Shown here: piece after piece, positions 28,494 through 38,590 of the stretch
How positions within the stretch are numbered: position 1 is the stretch's first letter
Layout of the letters: each line of letters starts with the position of its first letter
Origin: Anthracocystis setariae
Taxonomy: Eukaryota > Basidiomycota > Ustilaginomycetes > Ustilaginales > Ustilaginaceae
Direction of reading: 5' to 3'
NCBI GenBank assembly: GCA_928724745.1
Contig: CAKMXJ010000005.1
Coordinates: forward strand, 372,001-436,000
Length of the DNA stretch: 64,000 nt
Translations under genes and position numbers: made by a program
Notes under the pieces: model-generated
What the model saw: the letters and a program-made list of their open reading frames with translations, nothing else
Databases searched by the model: none
What the model was told of the DNA's origin: nothing

Positions 28494-31298
28494 TCAGAGT
28501 CCGTGCGAGCCGGAAGTGTGCTGTTGACTTGTATCGTTACGGCCGACCGAGGGACTGCGAGGATCGTAGCTTTCCTGAGCTGAAGGTGTTGCAGCTGCAT
28601 TGGCGTAGGCGGCCGCAGCGCCAAACATGTACGCGTTGTATGCGTCTGCGCTGCCAGCTGACGGCTGACTTGGATACGCACCAGAGCCATAATAAGCATG
28701 AGCGGAGGCGGCATAATGGCCCGTCCGAGCATGGACTGCAGGAGATTTGCTAGCATGATTAGCATTTGCAGATGCAGTGACAGTTGCATTAGCTGCTGAT
28801 GCTGTTGCGGCAGGTGCGGTAGTAGGCATGTAGCCTGGGTAATGCGAGCCGGGATAGACTTGATCGTTCCATTGGCTACCATGAGCAGCTCCAGCGTAAC
28901 CACCCTGTGGACCAGCGTAGCCTCCATATGGCGGTTGTTGCATGTGCAATGGAGCCGATTGATAAGCTTGCGCTGCGTTCCACGCCGACCCAGAGGCATG
29001 TTGGCCGTGAGAACCCGATTGCTGCCAGTAACCTGCGTATGCGGGGTTATAGTGACCGCCTTGCGTTGCGGCTGCGGCTGCAGCTGCGGGAGACGCAGGC
29101 GCGTTGCTCGGCGCTGATCCCGAGCCACCGCACCAGCCAGGTTGGGCCGGATACTGATATGGATAGGCTCCGTGACCAACTGGAGGTGGCCTTGGTGGAT
29201 TCGCTACGGCAGCCTGATGCTGTGTGGTCCTGGGGCCTGCCTTTGGAGATGCGGCGGCTATGGCCTCTGCGGCCGCGACGGCATCGATAGGCTTGGCAGG
29301 AAGGCTGCTGGAAGATGAGCTGGGTGTTCTAACGTGAGCTGCACCGCTGAGGGTGCCTTCTGCCGTTCCAGTCCTTGACCTCACGCCACCTGTGCCAGAG
29401 CCGGATGCTTCTGGCTGGAAAGTCGGCTTCGATGGAAGGCCTGCGGCGGGCTTGAGAGGCAAGGAGGCAACACCGTGAGGGAAAGCTTGGCCAGGCAAAG
29501 AAGCTCCGATGGGTGCGGGTAGGGGCGGCAGGCCAGAACCTCCACCAGGTCGTCTTGGTAGCGGTTGGGAAGTATTGCTATAATTCGCTCGTTGATATGG
29601 TTGTGGTTGACCTTGACCGGAAACAAAGCCGTTGTGGCCAGCGCCAATAGGGCCAGGTTGTTGATGAGGCGGCCCATTGCCGTTTTTTGGAGGATGAGGG
29701 GGCAGGGAAGACTGACCGGCCCCTTGCTTCTGACGCTTGTTGTTGCGAGTAGGAGCACTGGTGATAGGATTGCCCTGGTCATCAACCTTGCCAGGACGGA
29801 TTGCCTTGGCACGGCGCTTTGCTTCGGCTTCCTGCTCATCGTCCGAATAGTCGATCTCGTCGTCCGCAACTTCTTCGTCCCACATGTTGCTGGCATCGCT
29901 GCCCTTCATGGATCGGAGCAGTTGTGTGAGAACGTATGTGCTCTGGCCAGGAAGGTAGAAGACCGGCTTCCCTGTCTTGATCAACTCGCGATCGATGGCA
30001 GCTGCCGAAGGGAACCGAATCGAGTACATCGGATTGTGAATGGAGCCAAACGTCTCGAAAACTAGGCCTACTACTTTGCCATCCTCGAAACAAAGCAAGC
30101 TTCCAGTGTCGAGCACGCTATATTCGCCCTCACGTTCACCTTGGCGACCGGTGCTGTCGACCGGGACAGGCCCAGTAGTGGCATTGGATGCATCGGACTG
30201 CTTCGACTGCTGTACATCCTGCTCGATGACCACGACGCTGTCAACGATCGAATGCACCTTGCCGAGTCTTCTGATTGTGTTTTTATCCGCTTCTGAAAGC
30301 TCTTGGATTGGCGGCTGCTCTACTTCCGGCGCAACGATTTCGTTCTTTGTTGCCGGGATGACGCTACCACTTGGACCGCCCTCGTCGTCGTCGTCATCTT
30401 CACCAGCGAAGGTGACAGCTGCGTTGGGAACATCGTCTTCATCATCTGACGAGTCGCCGCTTGAAGATTCTGAGTCAGAATCCGATTCACTGTCATCGCT
30501 TGAGAAAGCTTCTGTGCCATCGGCCGGCTTGGGTTGCTCTGCACCGGTTGACGTCGCTGTGTTTGCTGAAGCTTCGGTCTTGGATCTGCGCGATACGAGG
30601 CCAGAGATGGATGATAGCGCTTTTTGCAGTAGAGTCTTGGTCTCTGGATGTTGGCTGTTCTCGGCAGCCGCCTTGACCTCTTCGATACCGGAGCTAGCCT
30701 CAACAAGCTCTTCCAGCTCGACTTCGGCTTTGCGCTTCTCGCCGCGTTGGGTCATAGTAGGGGATGAAGGGCTTGCTTCCGCATCTTGATCTTCAAATCC
30801 TGGAGGTAGAGCTTCTCGAGGCTGGCCTGCCGACTCTCGAGCTTTTGCCACAAGCTCGCGAAGCGCTTGCATAGACGAAGAGCCATCCTGTGCCGCTCCA
30901 GTGTTGACAATGTAATCCAAATCCGGGGCCACAAATGCCGCCTCCTCTACATTTGTATCCAAGTTCTGCTCTTCGGACTGATCAGAGCAGCTCTGCTCTT
31001 TCCCTGCAGCGTTTGACGGGGGTGAAGAGGATCGCTCTTGAGTCGGCTCGGTCCCGGTCTCTGTAGCAGCAATGGAGTCGGATGCTGATACTGTCGTATC
31101 TGCTTTAAGCTGTCCTTGTTGTGATTCGACTGATGAAGCTGTGATCTGTTCCGCCTCGACGGCTGTCTTCGGTGGGGCCTCGTCGCTGCCATCGAGGTGA
31201 AGTTGATGCTCGTCGGTTTTGATGGCAACACTGTCGGCGTCCTGGAGCGGATTTGTAGATATCGATGTGCCCTCGTCGAGCGACAATTCTCCAGACAT
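28494..31298 (-). CDS. NAF1: Naf1, H/ACA snoRNP assembly factor
   Basis: Single exon, 934 residues from the ATG at 31298 (MSGELSLDEG). The N-terminal third is acidic and Ser/Glu-rich (SSDDSESDSDSESSSGDSSDDEDD). The conserved Gar1/Naf1 core lies at about residues 320-475: EADKNTIRRLGKVHSIVDSVVVIEQ, then LDTGSLLCFEDGKVVGLVFETFGSI, NPMYSIRFPS, TGKPVFYLPGQSTYVLTQLLR, and the acidic DDEIDYSDDEQEAEAKRRAK exit. The remaining 430 residues are Pro/Gly/Tyr/Ala-rich with repeated GGYAG and YQYPAQPG-type units, a long disordered tail. Family role: Naf1 binds Cbf5/dyskerin at the transcription site and is later exchanged for Gar1. The frame stays open 582 bases upstream into the LCL2 gene on the other strand (see findings). 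Confidence 0.93.
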   Translation of the reverse strand: MSGELSLDEGTSISTNPLQDADSVAIKTDEHQLHLDGSDEAPPKTAVEAEQITASSVESQQGQLKADTTVSASDSIAATETGTEPTQERSSSPPSNAAGKEQSCSDQSEEQNLDTNVEEAAFVAPDLDYIVNTGAAQDGSSSMQALRELVAKARESAGQPREALPPGFEDQDAEASPSSPTMTQRGEKRKAEVELEELVEASSGIEEVKAAAENSQHPETKTLLQKALSSISGLVSRRSKTEASANTATSTGAEQPKPADGTEAFSSDDSESDSDSESSSGDSSDDEDDVPNAAVTFAGEDDDDDEGGPSGSVIPATKNEIVAPEVEQPPIQELSEADKNTIRRLGKVHSIVDSVVVIEQDVQQSKQSDASNATTGPVPVDSTGRQGEREGEYSVLDTGSLLCFEDGKVVGLVFETFGSIHNPMYSIRFPSAAAIDRELIKTGKPVFYLPGQSTYVLTQLLRSMKGSDASNMWDEEVADDEIDYSDDEQEAEAKRRAKAIRPGKVDDQGNPITSAPTRNNKRQKQGAGQSSLPPHPPKNGNGPPHQQPGPIGAGHNGFVSGQGQPQPYQRANYSNTSQPLPRRPGGGSGLPPLPAPIGASLPGQAFPHGVASLPLKPAAGLPSKPTFQPEASGSGTGGVRSRTGTAEGTLSGAAHVRTPSSSSSSLPAKPIDAVAAAEAIAAASPKAGPRTTQHQAAVANPPRPPPVGHGAYPYQYPAQPGWCGGSGSAPSNAPASPAAAAAAATQGGHYNPAYAGYWQQSGSHGQHASGSAWNAAQAYQSAPLHMQQPPYGGYAGPQGGYAGAAHGSQWNDQVYPGSHYPGYMPTTAPAATASAANATVTASANANHASKSPAVHARTGHYAASAHAYYGSGAYPSQPSAGSADAYNAYMFGAAAAYANAAATPSAQESYDPRSPSVGRNDTSQQHTSGSHGL

Positions 31299-31695
31299 GG
31301 TCCTGAGCTGCAAGTCTTGCTCGCTGAGGCTAACTGTCGACCAAGTGTCTGAGTATATGTATGAGAGATAACGATCAAGAAAGAGGCACCGAGTTGGTTG
31401 TGTTTCGCATAAACGAGCTTCTGTGCTCAGCTGCGCCTCGAAATTTTCGTGTTCCACAAGACGACTTTTTTTTAAAAATTCCACATTTTTTTTACCAGAA
31501 GTCCGGGTGTCGGAAGATGGATTTGACATTGCAGCTGTGCTCCACGTACGTTCCACGTTGGAGCTTGCTCCTGCCATTCTCATACCGGCTTCTGCACCAT
31601 CCAACAGTCCTTGATTTTCCATCGTTGGCCACCAAAGTGACCAGGTTTGGTTCAGCAGACGGGATCTAGATCGAAAAGGAACGCCGAACATCACC
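31299..31695. other. Divergent promoter region NAF1/LCL2
   Basis: This spacer of about 400 bases contains T/A homopolymers at 31466-31475 and 31487-31494. On the minus strand it is open in the NAF1 frame without a preferred start. No other gene was seen. Confidence 0.5.
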
Positions 31696-32237
31696 ATGTC
31701 CAGGCTGCTCGCATACACATGGCCTTTAACGCTGCTGATAGCGGTACAGCTGCTGCTTTTGGCACCCGTCAAAGCCCAATTCTTCCAGCAATTCTTTGGC
31801 GGCAACGGAGGCGCTAACATGTTCCAACAGAGAGAACAGGAACCCCCACCGGTGAGCTTGGCCATTTTCATATCTTGCACCCTAAAGCAAGTCGATGAGC
31901 ACTGATACTGACCAGCTCATCTCTGAATACACATTTTTTTTGTCAACAGTCTGGCGATGCAAGCTGGTTCCAGGCTAGAGTGGACGCGGCGAATTGCAGA
32001 CAGTACTTGTGTCCCAGGACACTCTCATGTGTTGCCAAGCCGTCCCATTGTCCATGCCCATTCCCGCAGCAGATTCGATGCTCGTACAAGGACACAAGCT
32101 CCGATGCAAGAGCGCACGTAGAGCGAGCCGGCGGCACATTCGACGGCGTTGACGCGGCACTAGATTTGGGAGGCACTTTCTGCGTTACCGCTACCAGCTG
32201 TGATGAGATCAACGATATTCTGTATGCAGAAGCATAG
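31696..32237 (+). CDS. LCL2: Lcl2, small secreted/ER cysteine-rich protein
   Basis: Two exons, 31696-31851 and 31950-32237; the intron has GTGAGC and CAACAG ends and is in phase 0 (EPPP-SGDASW). It encodes 147 residues. Residues 1-27 form a strong signal peptide ([17 protein letters not shown]). A Gly/Gln-rich stretch follows, then the Lcl2 core: [39 protein letters not shown], where the paired CPCP is characteristic, and a C-terminal [11 protein letters not shown]. Fungal Lcl2 is named for long chronological lifespan in yeast and is linked to ER protein quality control; the biochemical role is unknown. A third of the C-terminal part (around residues 105-125) looks lineage-specific. Confidence 0.88.
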
Positions 32238-32476
32238 GTCATGCACCTAAAAGGTTTCTCTGGGCTATTCCTAAGCGCACACGACTCTTTCGTTCACGCG
32301 GACTCTGTTTGACACGGATGTGCGAATGCATTGCTGTAGTTTGAAAACGAGATGGGACGACACGGGTATACAACTTGGATGCTGATTGAAAGGGACTACG
32401 TCGGTATCGAAGATGGAAGGTTGTCTTGCAGCGTGGAGCCGACCGACGACGACGACGACCAGTAGAGAGAGATATG

Positions 32477-33001
32477 CTAGGTTTTGCGATTCGGGAAATG
32501 CTTTGCGAGCACGGCAGCTGCCTTCTTCTTTCGATCCTCGATTGCTTTCAGCTTGAGCTGCCCCTCGGTCATCGGTGCTGGTGCAACGCAGCCATGGCTG
32601 ACAGCTGAGCGGTGAACAGCGCAGAAGAGGCCTTTACACCTTTCGCAGCGTGGTGCAGCGTGTGTGAAAGCTTTGCGTGCAGGAGGCTGGGTTGCGGTCA
32701 AAGCTGAGTACGAGGATGGGATCGAGCTAGTCATCGTGAATGGTCGGCTTTGCACCTCGAAGCTGAGTTTCTTGCATCCCTTCTTCTGGCATGGCAGCCG
32801 TCCCGACGCTCCCGAGGATGCAATCCGACGTAAAAGCTCGTCGTCGCTGAGCACCGATGTGTTGGTGGTAGCTGCAGCACAGCTGTGTTGCTCCGGTAGG
32901 AAATGAGACTCGCAGAAGGTGGTGGTGCAGAGTGGACATCGAACAGGCAGGAAAGAGAGTCGAGTGCACTCGGACAAGGCACAGTGCTCGCCCACCTCCA
33001 T
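32477..33001 (-). CDS. AN1-type zinc-finger protein, Cuz1/ZFAND2-like
   Basis: Single exon, 174 residues from the ATG at 33001 (MEVGEHCALSEC). The family begins just before the first finger, so an in-frame upstream ATG near 33250 is less likely. First AN1 finger, residues 7-40: CALSEC, RCPLC, FCESHF, QHSC. Second AN1 finger, about 67-140: CQKKGC, then an insert of about 35 Ser/Thr/Pro residues, RCERCKGLFCAVHR and HGC. The C-terminus is a basic Lys-rich helix (AIEDRKKKAAAVLAKHF). Family role: Cuz1 and ZFAND2 couple ubiquitylated substrates, Cdc48 and the proteasome, especially in arsenite stress. There is no UIM motif visible. The insert inside the second finger is unusual. Confidence 0.85.
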   Translation of the reverse strand: MEVGEHCALSECTRLSFLPVRCPLCTTTFCESHFLPEQHSCAAATTNTSVLSDDELLRRIASSGASGRLPCQKKGCKKLSFEVQSRPFTMTSSIPSSYSALTATQPPARKAFTHAAPRCERCKGLFCAVHRSAVSHGCVAPAPMTEGQLKLKAIEDRKKKAAAVLAKHFPNRKT

Positions 33002-33743
33002 TGTGGAGACTGCCAGGTGGTGTGAGGTATAGACCGTATCACTGCTCGCAGAACAAGCTGCGCGATGCTTCCAGATCTTTGCACCCTCTCCGCTGGCCTC
33101 TCCCACCTCCCTGTCTGTCTCCCTACAGACTATAGCCAGGGCGTACGTGTATCGGTGCTGGAAAGCGCGAGCTTGTCCCGGGTGAGGCAATCGGCCTTGT
33201 GATGGATGGTTGGACACCGTGCCGCCCTTTTTTCGCCACGAGCCGCACATATGTTGCTCGCTTCCCACGGCTATCAATTAAATAGAAACGCAAGTGCCTG
33301 AGACATATGGGGTCTAACAACGTTTGTCGGCTGAAAATTCTCGTCTAAAATCCGAACATTTGAGACTCGCTGTCAGAGACTGTCTTTTTGGGTTTTGGCC
33401 GGTTCGCGGTTCAAGAGCCTTTTTTGTTTTTTTTTGCCATCCATCGGCTAGTGACGTGCTTCGAGCTTTGTCGGTCGCCGATCAAAGTTTGGACGCGATA
33501 GACGCACCAACAAAGTACAGAGTAACTGCAGAAGGCGGCAGAAGAACGGCTACGAGTTTGAGCCGGCGATAGGGCAAATGCCACACAAGCAACACTCCGA
33601 CTTGATTTTAGCCACCCAGCTTTGATGCACAGTGCTCAGCACGTTCTCGTAGTATATATTGAGTCGTTCGCAGCTTGCTCACCATCACCTTCAAAACATC
33701 ATCCCAAACCTTACTTCGTTCCTCGTGATCACACATTCAAACA
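33002..33743. other. Divergent intergenic region AN1 gene/thioredoxin
   Basis: This is the shared upstream region of the AN1 gene (-) and the thioredoxin gene (+). A small ORF at 33324-33572 shows no features. The thioredoxin TATA element lies near the right end and is listed separately. Confidence 0.5.
33653..33659 (+). promoter_or_regulatory. TATA box of the thioredoxin gene
   Basis: TATATAT lies 91 bases upstream of the thioredoxin ATG and is followed by a C/A-rich leader, consistent with a strong, highly expressed fungal promoter. Confidence 0.6.
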
Positions 33744-34277
33744 ATGGTTCAGGAAATTAAGTCTTTCGAGGAGTTCCAGCAGCTCGTAAGTGTTCTTTCT
33801 GACTTCATTCCCTAGCTGTCCCGCAGTTCCCTCCTGTGCAGAGGACTGACGCCGATTGTCTCTCTACCGCTACCGACTGGACGCTACTTTAGATCAACGG
33901 TGACAAGCCCATCGTCATCGACTTCTGGGCCACATGGTGCGGTCCTTGCAAGATGATCGGACCCATCTTCGAAAAGCTGTCGCAGACCCCAGCTGCTGAC
34001 AAGCTCGGCTTCTACAAGGTCGATGTCGACACCCAGGACAAGATCGCTGCCGAGGTCGGTATCAAGGCTATGCCTACCTTTGTGTTCTTCCACAAGGGTG
34101 AGGCCGTCGAGAAGGTTGTTGGTGCCAACCCCCAGGCGCTCCAGGTAAGTCCAAAATGTACATGCCTGACCTTTTGTTGGAGGTATAGATCATTGACGCA
34201 AGACCCTTCTTTGCTGTGCTCATCCTTTTCTTCGTTCTTTTCAGACTGCTATCACCAACTTTGTAGCCAAGTTCTAA
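33744..34277 (+). CDS. TRX: Thioredoxin, three exons
   Basis: Exons 33744-33785, 33893-34144 and 34245-34277 join in phase 0 and give 108 residues. Both introns have GTAAGT donors and TTTAG/TTCAG acceptors. The protein starts MVQEIKSFEEFQQL and has the active-site WCGPCK at residues 29-34, the Asp-containing IDFWATW strand before it, the cis-Pro AMPTF segment and the HKGEAVEKVVGANP loop. No targeting peptide is visible, so it should be the cytosolic/nuclear thioredoxin that reduces ribonucleotide reductase, peroxiredoxins and methionine sulfoxide reductases. The last exon codes for only ten residues, which simple ORF calling misses. The TATA box upstream fits high expression. Confidence 0.96.
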
Positions 34278-36028
34278 GGTGTCCACCCTTCCAACAACGC
34301 TGTCTCGATCGGCCGCTTGCAACAAGATCATCTTATGAACACCTGCCCTCGCCCCGTCTAGAAGCAGCCTCGCGCAGGTTGGCGAACGCCCCTATCTGAG
34401 CTTCAAGGTGAGGATTCAGTCTTTTGTTAAATCATAGGTGATGATCAGTTCTGTGAGTGTGCATTTGCGTTCAATGGAGATGGACAGGGCTGAACCCAGC
34501 GTATTTGGTGCAACTGAAGCAGCGCTGTACTGTTCTGTGCTGTGCAGCAGGTCCACGCGGGATCCTAGCAGCAGCGTTCGGACCGTGAAGCCAGCTCCTT
34601 CTTATTCGGATCAGGGCAGCTACCCCGGACCATTGCTGCTAGCTGCAAGTGTCAAGTAGCTACCCAAGGTGGATAATGCGAACGTAAGAAGGATCGCAGC
34701 CAGATCCATCGGGTCGATCTGACAAAGAGCCAACCTGAAAAACGATGAGTTTCTTAACATTGATTGTTTAGTCGCACGATAGAGTGGTGAATTTGTAAAT
34801 CCGCCATCTCGACGGAACGTACGGAAGGACTCCAAAATCCGAAAGAACCGTTGACATTATCTCCTTGCAAATGCGTCCGTTGGCTGCCAATCTGATCGAC
34901 TGTCGCTGCCATCACCTTTGGCAAACAGCAGGATCAGCATCTTCCAAGGCATAAATCTCGCTCTAAATTTACCAAAAGTTCCTATGAGTCAAAGCTCAAA
35001 AGGGAGAGCACCCATTACCTCAGAAACGGTCCAGCTTGACGCCGCCCATGGATCATGGTGCCTGACGTAGACACCACCTCGGCTGAAGCGAACCAAAATC
35101 AGCAGAAAAGCAACGAGACACAGCAGAACACACATACAGTACAAACGCAAAGAGGCGTAGAAGGAGCAAGCGATCGCCGAACTTCTTGGGTCGAGACGGG
35201 GACCGTGTGTACGGTACAGTATGTAGCGGAGAGGCGGTAGGAGAGGCCGGGGCGAAATGAGCTACTACACTGTCGGAAGCGAGAGAGAAATCAACAGAGA
35301 GAGAGCCAGATGAGCATAGGTCAGGTTTGTACCGGTACTCACAACTTTAGTTGTGCAGATGAGGTGGTGCAGATGGGGTGGAGGAGATCGGAAGCGGTAG
35401 AGCCATCCATCATCATGAATTCAACCTCCACTCTACTCGTCACTTTGCGCGCCGCCTAGACTGCTCTAGTGGCCTCGAAGGTACACTCTAGCTGCAAGTG
35501 CAGAGGCCAGGGACGGGTCAAATGGAAATAATGGACAGTGGAGATCGCCTTTGAGCCGCCAGCCGGTTCTTAGATTTCGTTGTCCTTATGCGTTATTTTG
35601 CAGGGCGCATGCATTTCACGAGCTCTCTGGTTCTGCCTCTCCATCTCTGCTCGGACCAGTTGCCGTGGCCGTTTTTCACACTCTGCAATCAACCGGTGCA
35701 ACGGCACTTGGGCCGTGACACTCACTCTTTCTCTTGCCTGCGCTCTGCCCACCGGCTACAGACCGGAACCATGGAGATGGCCGCCGCATCTCCACAATTT
35801 TGGTATCGGTAGGCGGACTGATACCACTTCGCCTTCTCCTCGCCTTCTGGAGCTGGACAGTATATAGACAAATCCATCTCTTTGCAGCATCGACGTCTCT
35901 CATCTTTACAATCACCTTTGCGTCCCTCCCACCATCCTTTGACACGCAGCATTTCTCTCCTCCCCCCCCCCCCCAAATCTTCTCCACCCACAATCCTGAA
36001 ACAAGCAAAACAATCCAACATAGCAAAC
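34278..36028. other. Intergenic 1.75 kb before malate synthase
   Basis: This region covers the 3' flank of thioredoxin and the promoter of malate synthase. It contains a GA-rich tract near 35281-35304, two TACAGTA words (35135, 35215), a TATA element (35861) and a C13 run at 35962-35974 in the malate synthase leader. ORFs in it are short and featureless. The size fits a carbon-source-regulated promoter, but I could not identify a specific activator site. Confidence 0.5.
35861..35867 (+). promoter_or_regulatory. TATA box of malate synthase
   Basis: TATATAG lies 162 bases upstream of the malate synthase ATG, followed by a pyrimidine-rich leader. It is the best TATA match in the spacer. Confidence 0.55.
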
Positions 36029-36873
36029 ATGTCCGTCGAAGGCGTCCGTGTGCTTGGTATGTATCCTTTCGCTCTCTAGACCCCGCAATCGTTTAAATCG
36101 TTTTTTCTGACCCGTTCCGTCACTTGTTGCGTCGACACGAAACAGGCAAGATCGAGGGTGAGCAGGCCTCCATCTTAACTCCCGAGGCTCTCAAGTTCCT
36201 TGCTGTTCTCCACCGATCGTTCGAGAGCACTCGTCAATCGCTGCTCAAGGCCCGTCAGCTCCGTCAGGCCAGGTTTGATGGAGGTGCGCTCCCTGACTTC
36301 CTGCCTGAGACCGCTCACATCCGCAACAACCCCACCTGGCAATGTGCTCCCCCTGCGCCCGGTCTTCGCGACCGTCGTGTGGAGATCACCGGTCCCGTCG
36401 ACCGTAAGATGGTGATCAATGCTCTCAACTCGGGCGCATACACCTACATGGCTGACTTTGAAGACTCCACCTCTCCTACCTGGGCCAACTTGATGGATGG
36501 TCAGGTCAACATGCGCGCCGCCATCAACCGCACCATCGACTTCAAGGTCAACAACAAGGAGTACAAGCTCAAGCCTCAGGGTCAGACCGCCGTCCTCCTC
36601 GTCCGTCCACGAGGCTGGCACCTCAACGAGGAGCACATCGTCGTCGACGGCAAGCCCATGTCCGGCTCGCTCGTTGACTTTGGTCTGTACTTCTTCCACA
36701 ACGCCCACGAGCTCGTCCGATCCGGCTACGGCCCTTACTTCTACCTCCCCAAAATGGAGAGCCACCTCGAGGCTCGTCTGTGGAACGACGTGTTCAACCT
36801 CTCGCAGGACTACATCAAGATGCCCCGTGGCACCATCCGTGGCACTGTGCTGATCGAGACCATCACCGCTGCG

Positions 36874-36905
<32 letters not shown>

Positions 36906-37713
36906 TCAGCACTCTTCGGGTCTCAACTGCGGTCGATGGGACTACATCTTCTCGTTCATCAAGCGTCAGCGTTACAACAGCGGGTCCATCCTTCCTGACC
37001 GCTCGGCCGTCACCATGACTGTCCCCTTCATGCAGGCGTACGTCAACCTGCTCATCCAGACTTGCCACAAGCGTGGTGTCGCCGCGATCGGTGGTATGGC
37101 TGCTCAGATTCCCATCAAGGACAACCCGCAGGCTAACGACGCCGCCATGGAGAAGGTGCGTGCCGACAAGCTCCGTGAGGCGCAGGCCGGTCACGACGGT
37201 ACCTGGGTGGCTCATCCTGCGCTTGTCAAGATCGCGCTCGAGATCTTTGACAAGCAAATGCTCGGCCCCAACCAGTATCACGTCCGTCGTGAGGAAGTCA
37301 AGGTCTCGGCTCTGGACTTGCTCAACTCGAACGTTCCCGGTCAGATCACCGAGGCTGGTGTGCGTGCCAACGTCGCTGCTCTGCTTGTGTACTGCGCCAA
37401 CTGGCTCAACGGTCTCGGCTGTGTGCCCGTCGCCAACATGATGGAGGACGCGGCTACTGGTGAGATCTCGCGCCTGGGTCTCTGGTCATGGGTCTATCAC
37501 AAGCAGAAGACTGCCGAGGGCAACGCCATCACTCCCGAATACGTTGACCGCATCCTCAACGAGGAGGCTGCCAAGGTGTCCAAGATCGGCGCTAGCGTCG
37601 AGAAGGCCAAGCGATACATTGCTGATCAGGTGCGTGCTCCTGCACCGGATGAGTTCCTCACCTCTGCGCTGTACTCGCATCTTCCTCACCAGCACGCTCC
37701 TGCTCGTATCTGA
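36029..37713 (+). CDS. MLS1: Malate synthase (glyoxylate cycle)
   Basis: Exon 1 is 36029-36056 (MSVEGVRVL plus one base) and exon 2 is 36146-37713. The intron is GTATGT...ACAG, and the split codon gives Gly. It encodes 531 residues. Motifs include the N-terminal [30 protein letters not shown] (metal-binding region), [14 protein letters not shown], the malate synthase signature [17 protein letters not shown] near residue 265, and the C-terminal [20 protein letters not shown] (catalytic Asp region). The last three residues are ARI, a weak form of a peroxisomal PTS1. Reaction: acetyl-CoA plus glyoxylate to malate, needed for growth on C2 compounds and fatty acids. No isocitrate lyase gene is in this window. 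Confidence 0.96.
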
Positions 37714-38590
37714 GGTTTGCGCAACGTACTCCCACTTTTGTCGTGGTATCCCAGTCGTGTTTTGTTCCGCGTAATGTATGCAATATCCCCCAACGTCTCT
37801 GATAGCATCATGGCGACAGCAGTGTGTTTGGTTGGAAGTGAGTGGAGAGAGATGTTGGCGGCGATATGAGGGAGACTACATTTTGTTCAAGGCTTTGCCT
37901 GTTGCCGACCCGAGATGAAGGCACAACGATGATGGTCTCCAGTCTCAACAGGAGGACGTTTCCATCTGTGATGTACTTCATGAACCTCTGTGTTCGGTAC
38001 GTGTACATTCAGAGGGTGACGTTGGATGGGAAGACAAAGTGATCGGGTTTGGAGGTTGCATGGAGTAGCAGTGCGAGATCGAAGTATTTTTAGCTCGAGG
38101 AGGCGCGCACCTCGAGTGCAGGTTGCATGAAGGGTCTCGACTCTATTTCACCCTTTTTTTAAAATAAAAACTTATCCTGCAGGGTTCCAGACTACTGTAC
38201 CTGGTTTTAGTGTAAAGCCGACCCAGCAGCAAAGGCCGCCTCAACGTGTGTGTTCTGAGCTTGTTTGGTAACAGAAGAGATACATTCAGTGACCTGCCCA
38301 TCGGCCTTTTGCCAATAACATTGCAGCGCATAGCTGAAACAAAGTGTGGCCCTGCCAAAGCAAAGAAGAATAAACGCCGACGAATCCTTCGACATCTCGT
38401 TTCGGCAAGGATGTGATTTGCACCGCCGCCATCTTTCAAGATGGTCCGTGATACGGCTTCGATCAAGCTCTGTTCTTCTATGAATTGGTAGCCGCAGGTG
38501 CTTCTCTTCTCTTCACCATCATTATCTTCTTCTTCTTCTTCTTCTTCTTCTTCTTCTTCTTCTTCTTCGTCGTCGTCGTCGTCGTCGCCT
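37714..38590. repeat. 3' flank of malate synthase and (CTT)n(CGT)n tract
   Basis: No gene is supported. A CTT triplet tract at about 38525-38568 runs directly into a GTC/CGT tract to about 38586. On the minus strand these read as poly-Glu and poly-Asp, creating a false 154-residue ORF. Downstream the composition shifts to C/A/T-rich, leader-like sequence. Confidence 0.6.
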
